A DNA stretch of 64,000 nt, from NCBI RefSeq assembly GCF_001552635.1, contig NZ_BCRO01000029.1, forward strand, positions 1 to 64,000, in the 5' to 3' direction. The stretch comes from Actinomadura hibisca NBRC 15177. GTDB lineage: Bacteria > Actinomycetota > Actinomycetes > Streptosporangiales > Streptosporangiaceae. The translations under genes were made by a program, and so were the position numbers. Below the pieces are notes generated by a model, which made no database searches, was not told the origin of the DNA, and worked only from the letters and a program-made list of their open reading frames with translations. Positions 8,880 to 19,716 of the stretch are shown here, one piece after another. Each line of letters starts with the position of its first letter. Positions within the stretch are counted from its first letter, which is position 1.

Positions 8880-9182
8880 GTGCTGATCACTCCACACGAG
8901 CAGGAACGCCTGCTGCTCCACGTCGCCGCCCAGGTGGCGCGGGACCGGCGGGCGCGCGGGTTGCGGCTCAACCATCCCGAGGCGACCGCGCTCATCGCGG
9001 TGCACATCCTGGAGGGCGCCCGCGACGGGCGCACCGTGGCCGAGCTGATGGAGTCCGGCCGCACCGTGCTGACGCGCGAGGACGTCATGGACGGCGTGCC
9101 CGAGATGCTGGACGCGGTCCAGATGGAGGCCACCTTCCCCGACGGCACCAAGCTCGTCACCGTCCACCGGCCGATCCCGTGA
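8880..9182 (+). CDS. ureA: Urease subunit gamma
   Basis: 100-residue gamma subunit of nickel urease, part of the (UreABC)3 holoenzyme. It matches the family from the first residue: [20 protein letters not shown], then [21 protein letters not shown] and a DVMDGVPEM block. I use GTG 8880 because urease gamma chains start MxLTPxE. The upstream in-frame extension is not family-like. There is no convincing Shine-Dalgarno sequence. The stop overlaps the ureB start as GTGA. Confidence 0.96.
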   Translation: MLITPHEQERLLLHVAAQVARDRRARGLRLNHPEATALIAVHILEGARDGRTVAELMESGRTVLTREDVMDGVPEMLDAVQMEATFPDGTKLVTVHRPIP

Positions 9183-9499
9183 GCGGCATGATTCCCGGGC
9201 AGGTGCTCCCCGGTGAGGAGCCCGTCGAGCTGAACCCGGGCCGCCCCCGCACGACCGTCACCGTCGTCAACACCGGCGACCGGCCCGTGCAGGTCGGCTC
9301 GCACTACCACTTCGCCGTGGCCAACCCCGCGCTCGACTTCGACCGTGAGGCGGCCTGGGGGACGCGGCTGGACGTCCCGGCGGGCACCGCCGTGCGGTTC
9401 GAGCCCGGCATCACGCGCGAGGTCGACCTCGTACCGCTCGCGGGCAACCGGATCGTCCCCGGGCTACGGCTGGAGAAGGCGGGAGAGCTGGATGGCTGA
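9179..9499 (+). CDS. ureB: Urease subunit beta
   Basis: 106-residue beta subunit. Conserved features are [58 protein letters not shown] and [16 protein letters not shown]. It packs against UreC and covers the active-site entrance in the trimer. The GTG start overlaps the ureA stop (GTGA); an ATG three codons later is a possible alternative. The 3' end overlaps ureC by 8 bp. Confidence 0.96.
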   Translation: MSGMIPGQVLPGEEPVELNPGRPRTTVTVVNTGDRPVQVGSHYHFAVANPALDFDREAAWGTRLDVPAGTAVRFEPGITREVDLVPLAGNRIVPGLRLEKAGELDG

Positions 9500-11213
9500 G
9501 CTGACGCGGGCGCGGTACGCCCAGCTGTACGGGCCGACGGCGGGCGACCGGGTCCGCCTCGCCGACACCGACCTGCTGATCGAGGTCACCGAGGACCGCA
9601 GCCGAGGCCCGGCCGGGGCGGGCGACGAGGCGGTGTTCGGCGGCGGCAAGGTGATCCGCGAGTCGATGGGCCAGGCCCGCGCCACGCGCGCCGAGGGCGC
9701 ACTCGACCTGGTCATCACGGGCGTGGTCGTGCTCGACCACTGGGGGATCGTCAAGGCCGACGTCGGCGTACGGGACGGCCGGATCGTCGCGCTCGGCAAG
9801 GCCGGGAACCCCGACACCATGGACGGCGTGCACCCCGATCTCGTGATCGGCCCGACCACCGAGGTCATCGCGGGCAACGGCAAGATCCTCACGGCCGGGG
9901 CGGTGGACTCCCACGTCCACCTCATCTGCCCGCAGCTCATCGACGAGGCGCTCGGCGCGGGCGTCACCACCCTCATCGGCGGCGGCACCGGCCCCGCCGA
10001 GGGCACCAAGGCCACCACGGTGACCGGCGTCTGGTACCTGCACCGCATGCTGGAGGCCCTGGACGGCGCGCCGGTGAACGTGGCGCTGCTCGGCAAGGGC
10101 AACACCGTCTCGCCCGAGGCGCTGTGGGAGCAGCTGCGCGCGGGCGCGTCCGGGTTCAAGCTGCACGAGGACTGGGGCTCCACGCCCGCCGCGATCGACG
10201 CGTGCCTGCGCGTGGCCGACGCGTCCGGCGTGCAGGTCGCGCTGCACTCCGACACCCTCAACGAGGCCGGGTACGTCGAGTCCACCCTCGGCGCGGTCGC
10301 GGGCCGGTCGATCCACGCCTACCACACCGAGGGCGCGGGCGGCGGGCACGCGCCCGACATCATCACCGTGGCCGCGCACCCGAACGTGCTGCCGTCCTCG
10401 ACCAACCCGACCCGGCCGCACACCGTCAACACCCTGGACGAGCACCTGGACATGCTGATGGTGTGCCACCACCTCGACCCGTCGGTGCCCGAGGACCTGG
10501 CGTTCGCCGAGTCCCGCATCCGGCCGACGACGATGGCCGCCGAGGACGTGCTGCACGACCTCGGCGCGATCTCCATCATCGGGTCGGACTCGCAGGCGAT
10601 GGGCCGCATCGGCGAGACGGTGCTGCGCACCTGGCAGACCGCGCACGTCATGAAGCGGCGGCGCGGCGCGCTGCCCGGCGACGGCGCGGCCGACAACCTG
10701 CGGGCCCGCCGCTACGTCGCCAAGTACACGATCAACCCGGCGGTCGCGCACGGCCTGGACGGCGAGGTCGGCTCGGTGGAGCCGGGCAAGCTCGCCGACC
10801 TGGTGTTGTGGGACCCGGCGTTCTTCGGCGTGCGGCCCCGGCTGGTGCTGAAGGGCGGCGTGATCGCCTGGGCGGCGATGGGCGACGCCAACGCGTCCAT
10901 CCCGACGCCGCAGCCGATGTTGCCGCGCCCGATGTTCGGGGCGGCGCCGGTCGTGGCGGCGGGCGCGTCGCTGCACTTCGTGTCGGAGGCGGCGATCGAG
11001 GACGGCCTGGCGGGCAAGCTGCCGGGCGTGCGGCGCGCGCTGGTGCCGGTGAAGGACACCCGGCGGCTCGGCAAGGCCGACATGCCGCTGAACGACGCGC
11101 TGCCGTCGATCGAGGTGGACCCCGACACCTTCACCGTGCGGATCGACGGCGACGAGGTGGAGCCCGCCCCGGCCGTCGAGTTGCCCATGGCCCAGCGCTA
11201 CTTCCTGTTCTGA
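9492..11213 (+). CDS. ureC: Urease subunit alpha (catalytic, nickel-binding)
   Basis: 573-residue catalytic subunit hydrolysing urea to ammonia and carbamate. All key residues are present: nickel ligands His141/His143 ([10 protein letters not shown]), carbamylated Lys223 (GFKLHEDWG), Asp366 ([13 protein letters not shown]), the His-rich segment [14 protein letters not shown], and the mobile-flap Cys325 (VCHHLDP). The ATG has a GGGAGAG Shine-Dalgarno motif 4-5 bases upstream, within the end of ureB. ureF begins inside its stop codon region (TGATG). Its length is normal for the family and no residue is missing, so the enzyme should be active once nickel is loaded. Confidence 0.98.
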   Translation: MAELTRARYAQLYGPTAGDRVRLADTDLLIEVTEDRSRGPAGAGDEAVFGGGKVIRESMGQARATRAEGALDLVITGVVVLDHWGIVKADVGVRDGRIVALGKAGNPDTMDGVHPDLVIGPTTEVIAGNGKILTAGAVDSHVHLICPQLIDEALGAGVTTLIGGGTGPAEGTKATTVTGVWYLHRMLEALDGAPVNVALLGKGNTVSPEALWEQLRAGASGFKLHEDWGSTPAAIDACLRVADASGVQVALHSDTLNEAGYVESTLGAVAGRSIHAYHTEGAGGGHAPDIITVAAHPNVLPSSTNPTRPHTVNTLDEHLDMLMVCHHLDPSVPEDLAFAESRIRPTTMAAEDVLHDLGAISIIGSDSQAMGRIGETVLRTWQTAHVMKRRRGALPGDGAADNLRARRYVAKYTINPAVAHGLDGEVGSVEPGKLADLVLWDPAFFGVRPRLVLKGGVIAWAAMGDANASIPTPQPMLPRPMFGAAPVVAAGASLHFVSEAAIEDGLAGKLPGVRRALVPVKDTRRLGKADMPLNDALPSIEVDPDTFTVRIDGDEVEPAPAVELPMAQRYFLF

Positions 11214-11896
11214 TGGACACCGCGCTGCTGCTTCTCGCGGACTCGCGGTTGCCCGCCGGAGGGCACGCGCACTCCGGCGGTCTGGAACCGGCCGTCTCGG
11301 CGGGCGCGGTCCGGGACGTGGCGGGGCTGGCCGCGTTCCTGCGCGGCCGTCTCGCCACCTCCGGGCTGGTCGCGGCCTCGCTGGCGGCCGCCGCCTGCGC
11401 GCACGCCGCCCGCGACGAGGCTGACGGCGGGGCTGACGGCGCGGGCTGGGTCGTGCTGGACGCCGAGGCCGACGCCCGCACCCCCTCCCCCGCCCAGCGC
11501 GCCGCGTCCCGCGCCCAGGGCCGGTCGCTACTGCGCGCCGCCCGCTCGACCTGGCCGCACCCGGCGCTGGCCGCCCTCCCGGGCGACGCGCACCACCCGG
11601 TGGTGTTGGGCGCGGCCACCGCCGCCGCGCGCGGCACCCCTCGCGACGCGGCGAGCATCACCGCCTACGGCGCGGTGACCGGCCCCGCGTCGGCGGCCGT
11701 CCGGCTCCTCGGCCTGGACCCGCTGTCGGTGCACCGCGCCTTGGCCGACCTCGCGCGCGCGGTGGACGCCGTCGCCGACGAGGCCGCCGCGCACGCCACC
11801 GGGCCGTGGCGGGACCTGCCCGCCGCCTCCGCCCCCGTCCTCGACCTGTACGCCGAACTGCACATCCGCGCTGACCTGCGCCTCTTTGAATCCTGA
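11213..11896 (+). CDS. ureF: Urease accessory protein UreF
   Basis: 227-residue UreF, a helical protein that bridges UreD and UreG in the nickel-insertion complex and acts on UreG GTPase timing. The N-terminal block [24 protein letters not shown] is the family signature. The C-terminal half includes [22 protein letters not shown]. The gene starts at an ATG sharing one base with the ureC stop (TGATG). An Ala-rich middle segment (about residues 55-110) is typical of high-GC relatives. It ends 17 bp before ureG. Confidence 0.94.
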   Translation: MDTALLLLADSRLPAGGHAHSGGLEPAVSAGAVRDVAGLAAFLRGRLATSGLVAASLAAAACAHAARDEADGGADGAGWVVLDAEADARTPSPAQRAASRAQGRSLLRAARSTWPHPALAALPGDAHHPVVLGAATAAARGTPRDAASITAYGAVTGPASAAVRLLGLDPLSVHRALADLARAVDAVADEAAAHATGPWRDLPAASAPVLDLYAELHIRADLRLFES

Positions 11897-11913
11897 TCCG
11901 GAGGGACCCCGCC

Positions 11914-12675
11914 TTGGGCGCCAACCACGACCACGACCCCTACGACGCCTCCCCCGCGCACGGCCGCGCGTTGCGGCTGGGCATCGGCGGCCCCGTCGGC
12001 AGCGGCAAGACCGCGCTGACCGCCGCCCTGTGCCGGGCGCTGCGCGAGGAGGTGGACCTCGCCGTGGTGACCAACGACATCTACACCACCGAGGACGCCG
12101 ACTTCCTGCGCCGCGAGGCGGTGCTCGCCGACGACCGGATCACCGCCGTGCGCACCGGCGCGTGCCCGCACACCGCCATCCGCGACGACATCTCCGCCAA
12201 CCTGGACGCGGTGGAGGCCCTCCAGGAGCGGCACCCCGGCCTAGAGCTGATCATCGTGGAGAGCGGCGGCGACAACCTGACCGCGCTGTTCAGCCGGGGC
12301 CTCGCCGACCGGCAGATCTTCGTGCTGGACGTGGCGGGCGGCGACGACGTGCCGCGCAAGGGCGGCCTCGGCGTCGCGGCCGCCGACCTGCTGGTGGTCA
12401 ACAAGACCGACCTGGCGCCGCTGGTCGGCAGCGACCTGGACCTGATGGCCCGCGACGCCGCCCGCGTCCGCGACGGGCGGCCGGTCGCGTTCACCTCGCT
12501 GCGCGAGCGGCCCGGCGCGCCCGAGGTCACGGCGTGGGTGCGGCGGATCCTGCGCGAGGCCGCCGCCGAGCACGCGCACGACCACGGTCACGGCCACGGT
12601 CACGGCCACGGCCACGGTCACGGCCACGGCCACGGCCACGAGCAGGGCCACGAGCACGTGCCCGCCGCCTCGTGA
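11914..12675 (+). CDS. ureG: Urease accessory GTPase UreG with C-terminal His tail
   Basis: 253-residue SIMIBI GTPase that delivers nickel to urease. It shows a P-loop [11 protein letters not shown], nickel-binding CPH in [21 protein letters not shown], and NKTDLAP for guanine recognition. The start is TTG, chosen for the GGAGGG motif 10-15 bases upstream and the family-like residues that follow. Unusually, the C-terminus carries a tail of alternating His-Gly (about residues 215-250), encoded by a near-perfect repeat of a ggtcac/ggccac unit. His-rich tracts in UreG are better known at the N-terminus. No ureE is present, so the tail may store nickel. The stop overlaps ureD (GTGA). Confidence 0.96.
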   Translation: MGANHDHDPYDASPAHGRALRLGIGGPVGSGKTALTAALCRALREEVDLAVVTNDIYTTEDADFLRREAVLADDRITAVRTGACPHTAIRDDISANLDAVEALQERHPGLELIIVESGGDNLTALFSRGLADRQIFVLDVAGGDDVPRKGGLGVAAADLLVVNKTDLAPLVGSDLDLMARDAARVRDGRPVAFTSLRERPGAPEVTAWVRRILREAAAEHAHDHGHGHGHGHGHGHGHGHGHEQGHEHVPAAS

Positions 12676-13457
12676 CCAGGCGCTACACCGCCCGCGCCGC
12701 CGTCACCGCGACGTGCGGCGCGGACGGCCGCACCCGCCTGCCCCGCCTCCGCTCCGACGGCCCCCTCGCGCTGCGCGAGACCGCCCCGCTGGACGGCGCG
12801 ACCGTCTACCTGGTCGGCGCGGCGGCCGGACCGCTCGGCGGCGACGACCTCGAACTGGAACTGCTGGTCGAGGCGGGCGCGCGGCTCACCGTCCGCTCGG
12901 CCGCCACCACGCTCGCCCTGCCCGGTGACGGCGCGTCCCGCATGACCGTCCGCGCCGAGGTCGGCCCCGGCGCGCACCTGGACTTCGCGCCCGAACCGAC
13001 CGTCGCGGCGGCGGGCTGCCACCACCGCGCCGCCGCCGACATCGCGCTGCGCGGCGGCGCGACCCTGCGCTGGTACGAGGAACTGGTCCTCGGCCGCCAC
13101 CGGGAGCAGCCGGGGCGGCACACCAGCCGCTTCGACGTGACGATCGACGGCGTCCCCCTGCTGCGCCACGAACTGCGCCTGGACGACCCCGCCGTCTACG
13201 GCAGCCGCGCCGTCCTCGGCGACGCCCGCGCGGCCGGAAGCGTCCTGCTGGCCGGGCCCGGCCTGACCCGCGAGCCGCACACCGCCGACGGCCTGGCGGT
13301 GCTCCCCCTCGCCGGTCCCGGCGTCCTGGTCACCGCCCTGGCCGCCGACTCGGCCACGCTGCGCCGCCGCCTGGCCCGCGGCGAGGAACTGGCGTCCCGC
13401 CCCGAACCGGCCGGTTCTGTCGGACCCGGCCGCTACGATGCCCGGGTAACTCTTTAG
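12672..13457 (+). CDS. ureD: Urease accessory protein UreD
   Basis: 261-residue UreD (UreH type), the scaffold that docks UreFG onto apo-urease and forms the nickel tunnel. Family features are [15 protein letters not shown] near the N-terminus, [38 protein letters not shown] and [17 protein letters not shown] [18 protein letters not shown]. The GTG start overlaps the ureG stop. It is the last gene of ureABCFGD. Only 26 bp separate it from the UvrA-like gene, which has its own good ribosome-binding site. Confidence 0.93.
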   Translation: MTRRYTARAAVTATCGADGRTRLPRLRSDGPLALRETAPLDGATVYLVGAAAGPLGGDDLELELLVEAGARLTVRSAATTLALPGDGASRMTVRAEVGPGAHLDFAPEPTVAAAGCHHRAAADIALRGGATLRWYEELVLGRHREQPGRHTSRFDVTIDGVPLLRHELRLDDPAVYGSRAVLGDARAAGSVLLAGPGLTREPHTADGLAVLPLAGPGVLVTALAADSATLRRRLARGEELASRPEPAGSVGPGRYDARVTL

Positions 13458-13483
13458 GGCATAAAGTGACCAGGGAGCGGGAC

Positions 13484-15745
<2,262 letters not shown>

Positions 15746-15978
15746 TCCGGGAGCGGGCCGGAGCCCGGCCCGGCGGGCGGGCGGCCGGAACCGGCAACCG
15801 CCCCACCCTTCTCCGCATTGTCGTCACTTCGACGCGTCACCGGTCGTAACCTGGCGTGGCTCAGGCCGCCGGCCACGGCCGGTGCGCGTCGTGACTCTGC
15901 CTAGGGGGACGGCTCCTGCGCGGCACGGAGCGAAACGATGAACGCCTCATCGGGCCCGCTGACCTCGGTGCGGCGGCG

Positions 15979-17652
15979 ATGACCGACGCCCGCTCCCCGG
16001 ACCCCCGCCCGTCCGGCCAGGGCCCCGGGCGCGCCGCGGCCGCCGAGGGGCCCCGACTCCTGGACCAGGCGCTGCTGGACGCGCTCGGCGAGGCCGTGGT
16101 GCTGGTGGACGCGGCCGGGACGGTGCGGCGCGTCAACGCCTCCGCCCGCGAGCTGCTGGGCGACCTGCGGCCGGGCCGCCCGGCGTCCGACAGCGCCGTG
16201 GCGGTCTTCCGGCAGGCGCTCGGCGAGGGGCGGCCGGACTTCGACGGCGACCACGGCGGGCGGCGGCTCGTCGGTCGGCGCGCCGCGCTGCCCGGCGGGC
16301 ACGCCGCCTGGGTCGTCCGCGACGTGACGGTCGAGCGCGGCCGGGAGGACGCGCTGCTGGAGGAGCGGCGGCGCGCGCGGTTCCTGGCCCGCACCAGCCG
16401 CACCCTGTCGGGCGTGCTGCACCTGCGCCGGGCGTGGACGCTGGCGGTGCGGCTGACCGCCGACGAGCTGGCCGACGGGGCGGGCATCACGCTGCGCCGC
16501 GAGCACGGCCCGCCCGAGACCGCCGTCTGCCGGCACGGCGAGGTGCGCTTCGAGATCGGCCCGCCGCGCGGCACCGGCGCCGCGCGCGTCCTGGACAGCG
16601 GGCGGCTGGAGCGGCACGACGCGGTCGGCGCGGTGATGGCGCGCCGGTTGTGCCCGCCCGGCATGACCTCCGACAACGCCTCCGGCGGCGCTTGCGACGA
16701 CGCCGCCGAACCGGCCGCCTCCGCCGACGGCACGGTGACCGTGCTGCTGGTGCCGCTGACCGTCCACGGCACGTGCCTGGGCGTGCTGACGCTGCTGCGG
16801 GCCCGGCCCTACGACGACCGCGAGCTGGACCTGATCCGCGACCACGCCGACCGCGTCGCGCTGGCCCTGGACGCCGCGCGCCTGCACCAGGGCCGCGCCG
16901 CGGCGGCGGCCACGCTGCGGGCCGAGCTGCTGCCCGCGCCGCTGCCGGAGGTCCCCGGCGTGCGGCTCGGCGCGGCCTACCGCGCCGCCGCCGAGGGCTC
17001 GATGATCGGCGGCGACTTCTACCAGGTGTTGTACTCCCCGCACCAGGGCTGGCTGTTCGCGCTCGGCGACGTGTGCGGCAAGGGCGTCGGCGCGGCCGTC
17101 TACACCGGGCAGGTGCGGCAGGCGCTGCGCACGGTGGCGGACTTCGACCTGCCGCTGACCGAGTGCCTGGACGTGGTCAACCGCATGTTGCTGATCGCCG
17201 ACGACAGCCGGTTCGCCACCCTGATGCTGGGGCGGCTGTCGGCGCTGGGCGACGGCGCGGTGCGGGTGGAGCTGGCCAGCGGCGGTCACCTGCCGCCGCT
17301 GCTGCTGCGCCGGCACGGCCAGGTCGAGGAGGTCGAGATGTCGGGCTCGATCGTCGGCGCGCTGCCCGACGCGGAGTTCGAGCAGGTCGCCCGCACTCTC
17401 GACCCGGGCGACGCGCTGTACCTGTACACCGACGGCGTCACCGAGGCGCGCGACGCCGCCCGCCGCATGTACGGCACCGAGGGGCTCCGCCGCGACCTGG
17501 CCGCGTACGCGGGCGCGCCGCCGGGCGCGACCGCCGAGCACCTGGACCGGATGGTGATGCGGCACCTCGGCCCGAACGAGCACGACGACATCGCGATCCT
17601 GGGCGTGCAGGCCTGGCCGCCCGGCCACCGCCTCGGAGAGGACGGACCGTGA
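15979..17652 (+). CDS. PAS-GAF-SpoIIE (PP2C) sensor phosphatase
   Basis: 557-residue RsbU-like protein phosphatase. Order: a PAS domain (about residues 30-115; EAVVLVDAAGTVRRVNASAREL), a GAF-like domain (about 140-310; ending LVPLTVHGTCLGVLTLLRA), and a SpoIIE/PP2C catalytic domain (about 320-550). Metal-binding Asp motifs are intact: GGDFYQV, ALGDVCGKGVGAAVYT, LYTDGVTEARD and HDDIAIL. Family role: dephosphorylating an anti-anti-sigma factor in a partner-switching circuit. There are no membrane segments, so it is cytoplasmic. The stop overlaps the start of the B12-binding gene (GTGA), which suggests joint function. No anti-sigma or STAS gene is in the window. Confidence 0.92.
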   Translation: MTDARSPDPRPSGQGPGRAAAAEGPRLLDQALLDALGEAVVLVDAAGTVRRVNASARELLGDLRPGRPASDSAVAVFRQALGEGRPDFDGDHGGRRLVGRRAALPGGHAAWVVRDVTVERGREDALLEERRRARFLARTSRTLSGVLHLRRAWTLAVRLTADELADGAGITLRREHGPPETAVCRHGEVRFEIGPPRGTGAARVLDSGRLERHDAVGAVMARRLCPPGMTSDNASGGACDDAAEPAASADGTVTVLLVPLTVHGTCLGVLTLLRARPYDDRELDLIRDHADRVALALDAARLHQGRAAAAATLRAELLPAPLPEVPGVRLGAAYRAAAEGSMIGGDFYQVLYSPHQGWLFALGDVCGKGVGAAVYTGQVRQALRTVADFDLPLTECLDVVNRMLLIADDSRFATLMLGRLSALGDGAVRVELASGGHLPPLLLRRHGQVEEVEMSGSIVGALPDAEFEQVARTLDPGDALYLYTDGVTEARDAARRMYGTEGLRRDLAAYAGAPPGATAEHLDRMVMRHLGPNEHDDIAILGVQAWPPGHRLGEDGP

Positions 17653-18674
17653 CCGCCATCGACGCCACCGCCGCCGACGCCTACCTCGACGCCCTCACGC
17701 ACGCCGACGAGACGGCGGCGGTCGCGGTCGCCGTCGGGCTCCTGGACGCCGGTGTCCCGGTCGCCGCGATCCTCACCGGCCTCATCGCGCCCGCCCAGCG
17801 CCAGGTCGGCGAGCACTGGGCGACCGGCAGGTGGAACGTGGCGCGCGAGCACGCCGCCACCCACGTCTCCGACCGGGTGGTGGCGGCGCTGGCGCTGCGG
17901 CTGCCGCGCCCCGACCGGCGGCGCGGCCGCGTCGTGCTGGCCTGCGTGAGCGGGGAGTGGCACGAGCTGGCGGCGCGCATGGCCGGGGAGGTCCTGCGGG
18001 CCGAGGGCTGGACGGTCGCCTTCCTGGGCGCCAGCACCCCCGCCGCGCACCTGGCGAACTATCTGCACGACCTCGGCCCCGACGCCGTCGGGCTGTCGTG
18101 CTCGCTGCCCGACCTGCTGCCCGCCGCGCAGACGATGATCGACGCGGCCCGGCAGGCGTCGGTGCCGGTGCTGGCGGGCGGCGCCGGGTTCGGGCCGGAC
18201 GGCCGGTGGGCGCTGGCGCTGGGCGCGACCGGCTGGGCCGCCGACGGTCCGGGCGCGGCGGCCCGGCTCGCGGCCGGCTGGCCCGCCTTCGCCCCTCCCC
18301 CGCTCGGCCCGCCGCCCCGGGACGACGGCGAGCACGTGCGGCTGGCCGAAGAGCGCGACCGCCTCGCGGCGGGGACCGTCGAGGCGCTGGTCGAGGGGCT
18401 CCCGGCGGCCAAGGAGTACGACGAGCGGCGGCTGGCCTGCGCCCGCGACGACATCGGCCGCGTCACCGACTTCCTGGCGGCGGCGCTGCTGGTGGACGAC
18501 CCGGAGCTGTTCACCGCCTTCACCGCCTGGCAGGCGCGCGTCATGGCGGTGCGCGGCGTGCCCCGCCCGGTGCTGACGGCGGGCTGCGAGGCGCTGGCGG
18601 AACTGCTCGGCGCGGACTTCCCCCGGAGCGGCCGCGTCCTGGCCCAGGGGCTCGCCCTCCTGCGAGAGCGGTAA
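17649..18674 (+). CDS. B12-binding sensor protein with CarH-type W-x9-EH motif
   Basis: 341-residue protein with no DNA-binding MerR domain. Residues about 10-85 are the helical B12-cap domain. It contains Trp57, nine residues, then Glu67-His68, exactly the W-x9-EH motif that marks adenosylcobalamin light sensors of the CarH/LitR group. Residues about 93-210 form the cobalamin-binding Rossmann domain, with the probable lower ligand His105 (GEWHELAARM), LSCSLPDLL and VLAGGAGFG. Residues 225-341 are a helical module unknown to me (DDPELFTAFTAWQARVMAVRGVP). It is coupled by GTGA to the SpoIIE phosphatase, so I infer that it is its sensory partner. A B12-dependent methyltransferase subunit is less likely, since no enzyme gene is adjacent. 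Confidence 0.85.
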   Translation: MTAIDATAADAYLDALTHADETAAVAVAVGLLDAGVPVAAILTGLIAPAQRQVGEHWATGRWNVAREHAATHVSDRVVAALALRLPRPDRRRGRVVLACVSGEWHELAARMAGEVLRAEGWTVAFLGASTPAAHLANYLHDLGPDAVGLSCSLPDLLPAAQTMIDAARQASVPVLAGGAGFGPDGRWALALGATGWAADGPGAAARLAAGWPAFAPPPLGPPPRDDGEHVRLAEERDRLAAGTVEALVEGLPAAKEYDERRLACARDDIGRVTDFLAAALLVDDPELFTAFTAWQARVMAVRGVPRPVLTAGCEALAELLGADFPRSGRVLAQGLALLRER

Positions 18675-18725
18675 GATCACCCGTACGTACGAGCACGGAC
18701 CGAGGAGGTGGGACCCGTTACCGCT

Positions 18726-18776
18726 GTGTCAACTCGGGCGCTCCCCTCCCGTGGCCGCGCCGTCCGCCGGGCCTAG
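18726..18776 (+). other. Possible 16-codon ORF after a strong ribosome-binding site
   Basis: The 155-bp gap before the methyltransferase holds GAGGAGGTG (18702-18710). The spacing is ideal for a start at 18717, but that codon is GTT. The first in-frame GTG is 18726. The short Arg-rich frame ends at TAG 18774-18776. It could be a leader peptide or a decayed small gene, and I cannot recognise it. Confidence 0.2.
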
Positions 18777-18829
18777 TCCCGGCGTCCGGGCCGCCGCCAG
18801 AGCACCCTTCGGCTTTTCGGAAGGTCCTC

Positions 18830-19612
18830 ATGCCGGTCTCCCTCTCCTCCGTCCCGCTCTCCGCCGTCGTCGCCCGGCTCCGCGCCGCGGGCTGCGTGTT
18901 CGCCGAGGACGAGGCGGAACTGATCGTCGCCACGGCGGGCACGCCCGCCGAGCTGGCGACGATGGTGGCGCGCCGCGCCGCCGGGCTCCCCCTCGAACAC
19001 GTCCTCGGCTGGGCCGGGTTCCGCGGGCTGCGCGTCAGCGTGGACCCCGGCGTCTTCGTGCCGCGCCGCCGCACCGAGTTCCTGGTCGGGCAGGCCGCGC
19101 TCCGCACCCCGCCGGGCGCGGTCGTGGTCGACCTGTGCTGCGGGTCGGGCGCGCTGGGCGCGGCGCTGGCGGCGGCGCTGCCGTCGATCGAGCTGCACGC
19201 CGCCGACATCGACCCGGCGGCGGTGCGGTGCGCGCGCCGCAACCTCGACGGCCCGGTCTACGAGGGCGACCTGTTCGCGCCGCTGCCCGCCGCCCTGCGC
19301 GGCCGGGTCGCGACGCTGCTGGCCAACGTGCCCTACGTGCCCACCGGCGAGGTCGCGCTGCTCCCGGCCGAGGCCCGCGAGCACGAGGCGCGCGTGGCGC
19401 TGGACGGCGGCGCGGACGGGCTGGCGGTGCTGCGCCGGGTCGCCGGGGAGGCGCCGGACTGGCTCGCGCCGGGCGGCCACCTGCTGTTCGAGACCAGCGA
19501 CCGGCAGGCGGCGCGGGCCGTCGCGACCGTCGAGGCCGCCGGTCTCCGCGTCGAGGTGGCGGTGTGCGACGAGCTGGACGCCACCGTGGTCGTCGCGACC
19601 AGACCCGCCTAG
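18830..19612 (+). CDS. PrmC/HemK-like protein-glutamine N5 methyltransferase
   Basis: 260-residue class I SAM methyltransferase of the PrmC-related family restricted largely to actinobacteria (putative protein-(glutamine-N5) methyltransferase of unknown substrate). The N-terminal helical domain is short. The SAM motif is VVVDLCCGSGALGAALA, acidic motif 2 is LHAADIDPAAVRCARRNL, and the catalytic NPPY tetrad reads NVPY (LLANVPYVP), a variant of this subgroup. ATG 18830 has GGAAGG five bases upstream. Whether it modifies release factors, as true PrmC does, is open. It follows the B12 gene after a 155-bp gap. Confidence 0.85.
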   Translation: MPVSLSSVPLSAVVARLRAAGCVFAEDEAELIVATAGTPAELATMVARRAAGLPLEHVLGWAGFRGLRVSVDPGVFVPRRRTEFLVGQAALRTPPGAVVVDLCCGSGALGAALAAALPSIELHAADIDPAAVRCARRNLDGPVYEGDLFAPLPAALRGRVATLLANVPYVPTGEVALLPAEAREHEARVALDGGADGLAVLRRVAGEAPDWLAPGGHLLFETSDRQAARAVATVEAAGLRVEVAVCDELDATVVVATRPA

Positions 19613-19716
19613 CCCGCCCCGCCCGGCCCGCGCGGATTCCGGGATGCGCGAGGACCTGCGGGCCGTGCGGCGGCGGGCGTGCCGGACGCCCGTCCGGCGC
19701 GGGTACGGTCGGGATC

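Noticed and set aside
12585..12650. Frameshift or assembly error at the UreG His-Gly tail
   Set aside because: The repeat stays in frame, the stop overlaps the ureD start exactly as at other junctions in the operon, and UreD is intact.
15746..15978. Extra gene between the UvrA-like gene and the SpoIIE phosphatase
   Set aside because: Frames here are short and continue from neighbours; no ribosome-binding site or conserved peptide was seen. It likely holds the phosphatase promoter.
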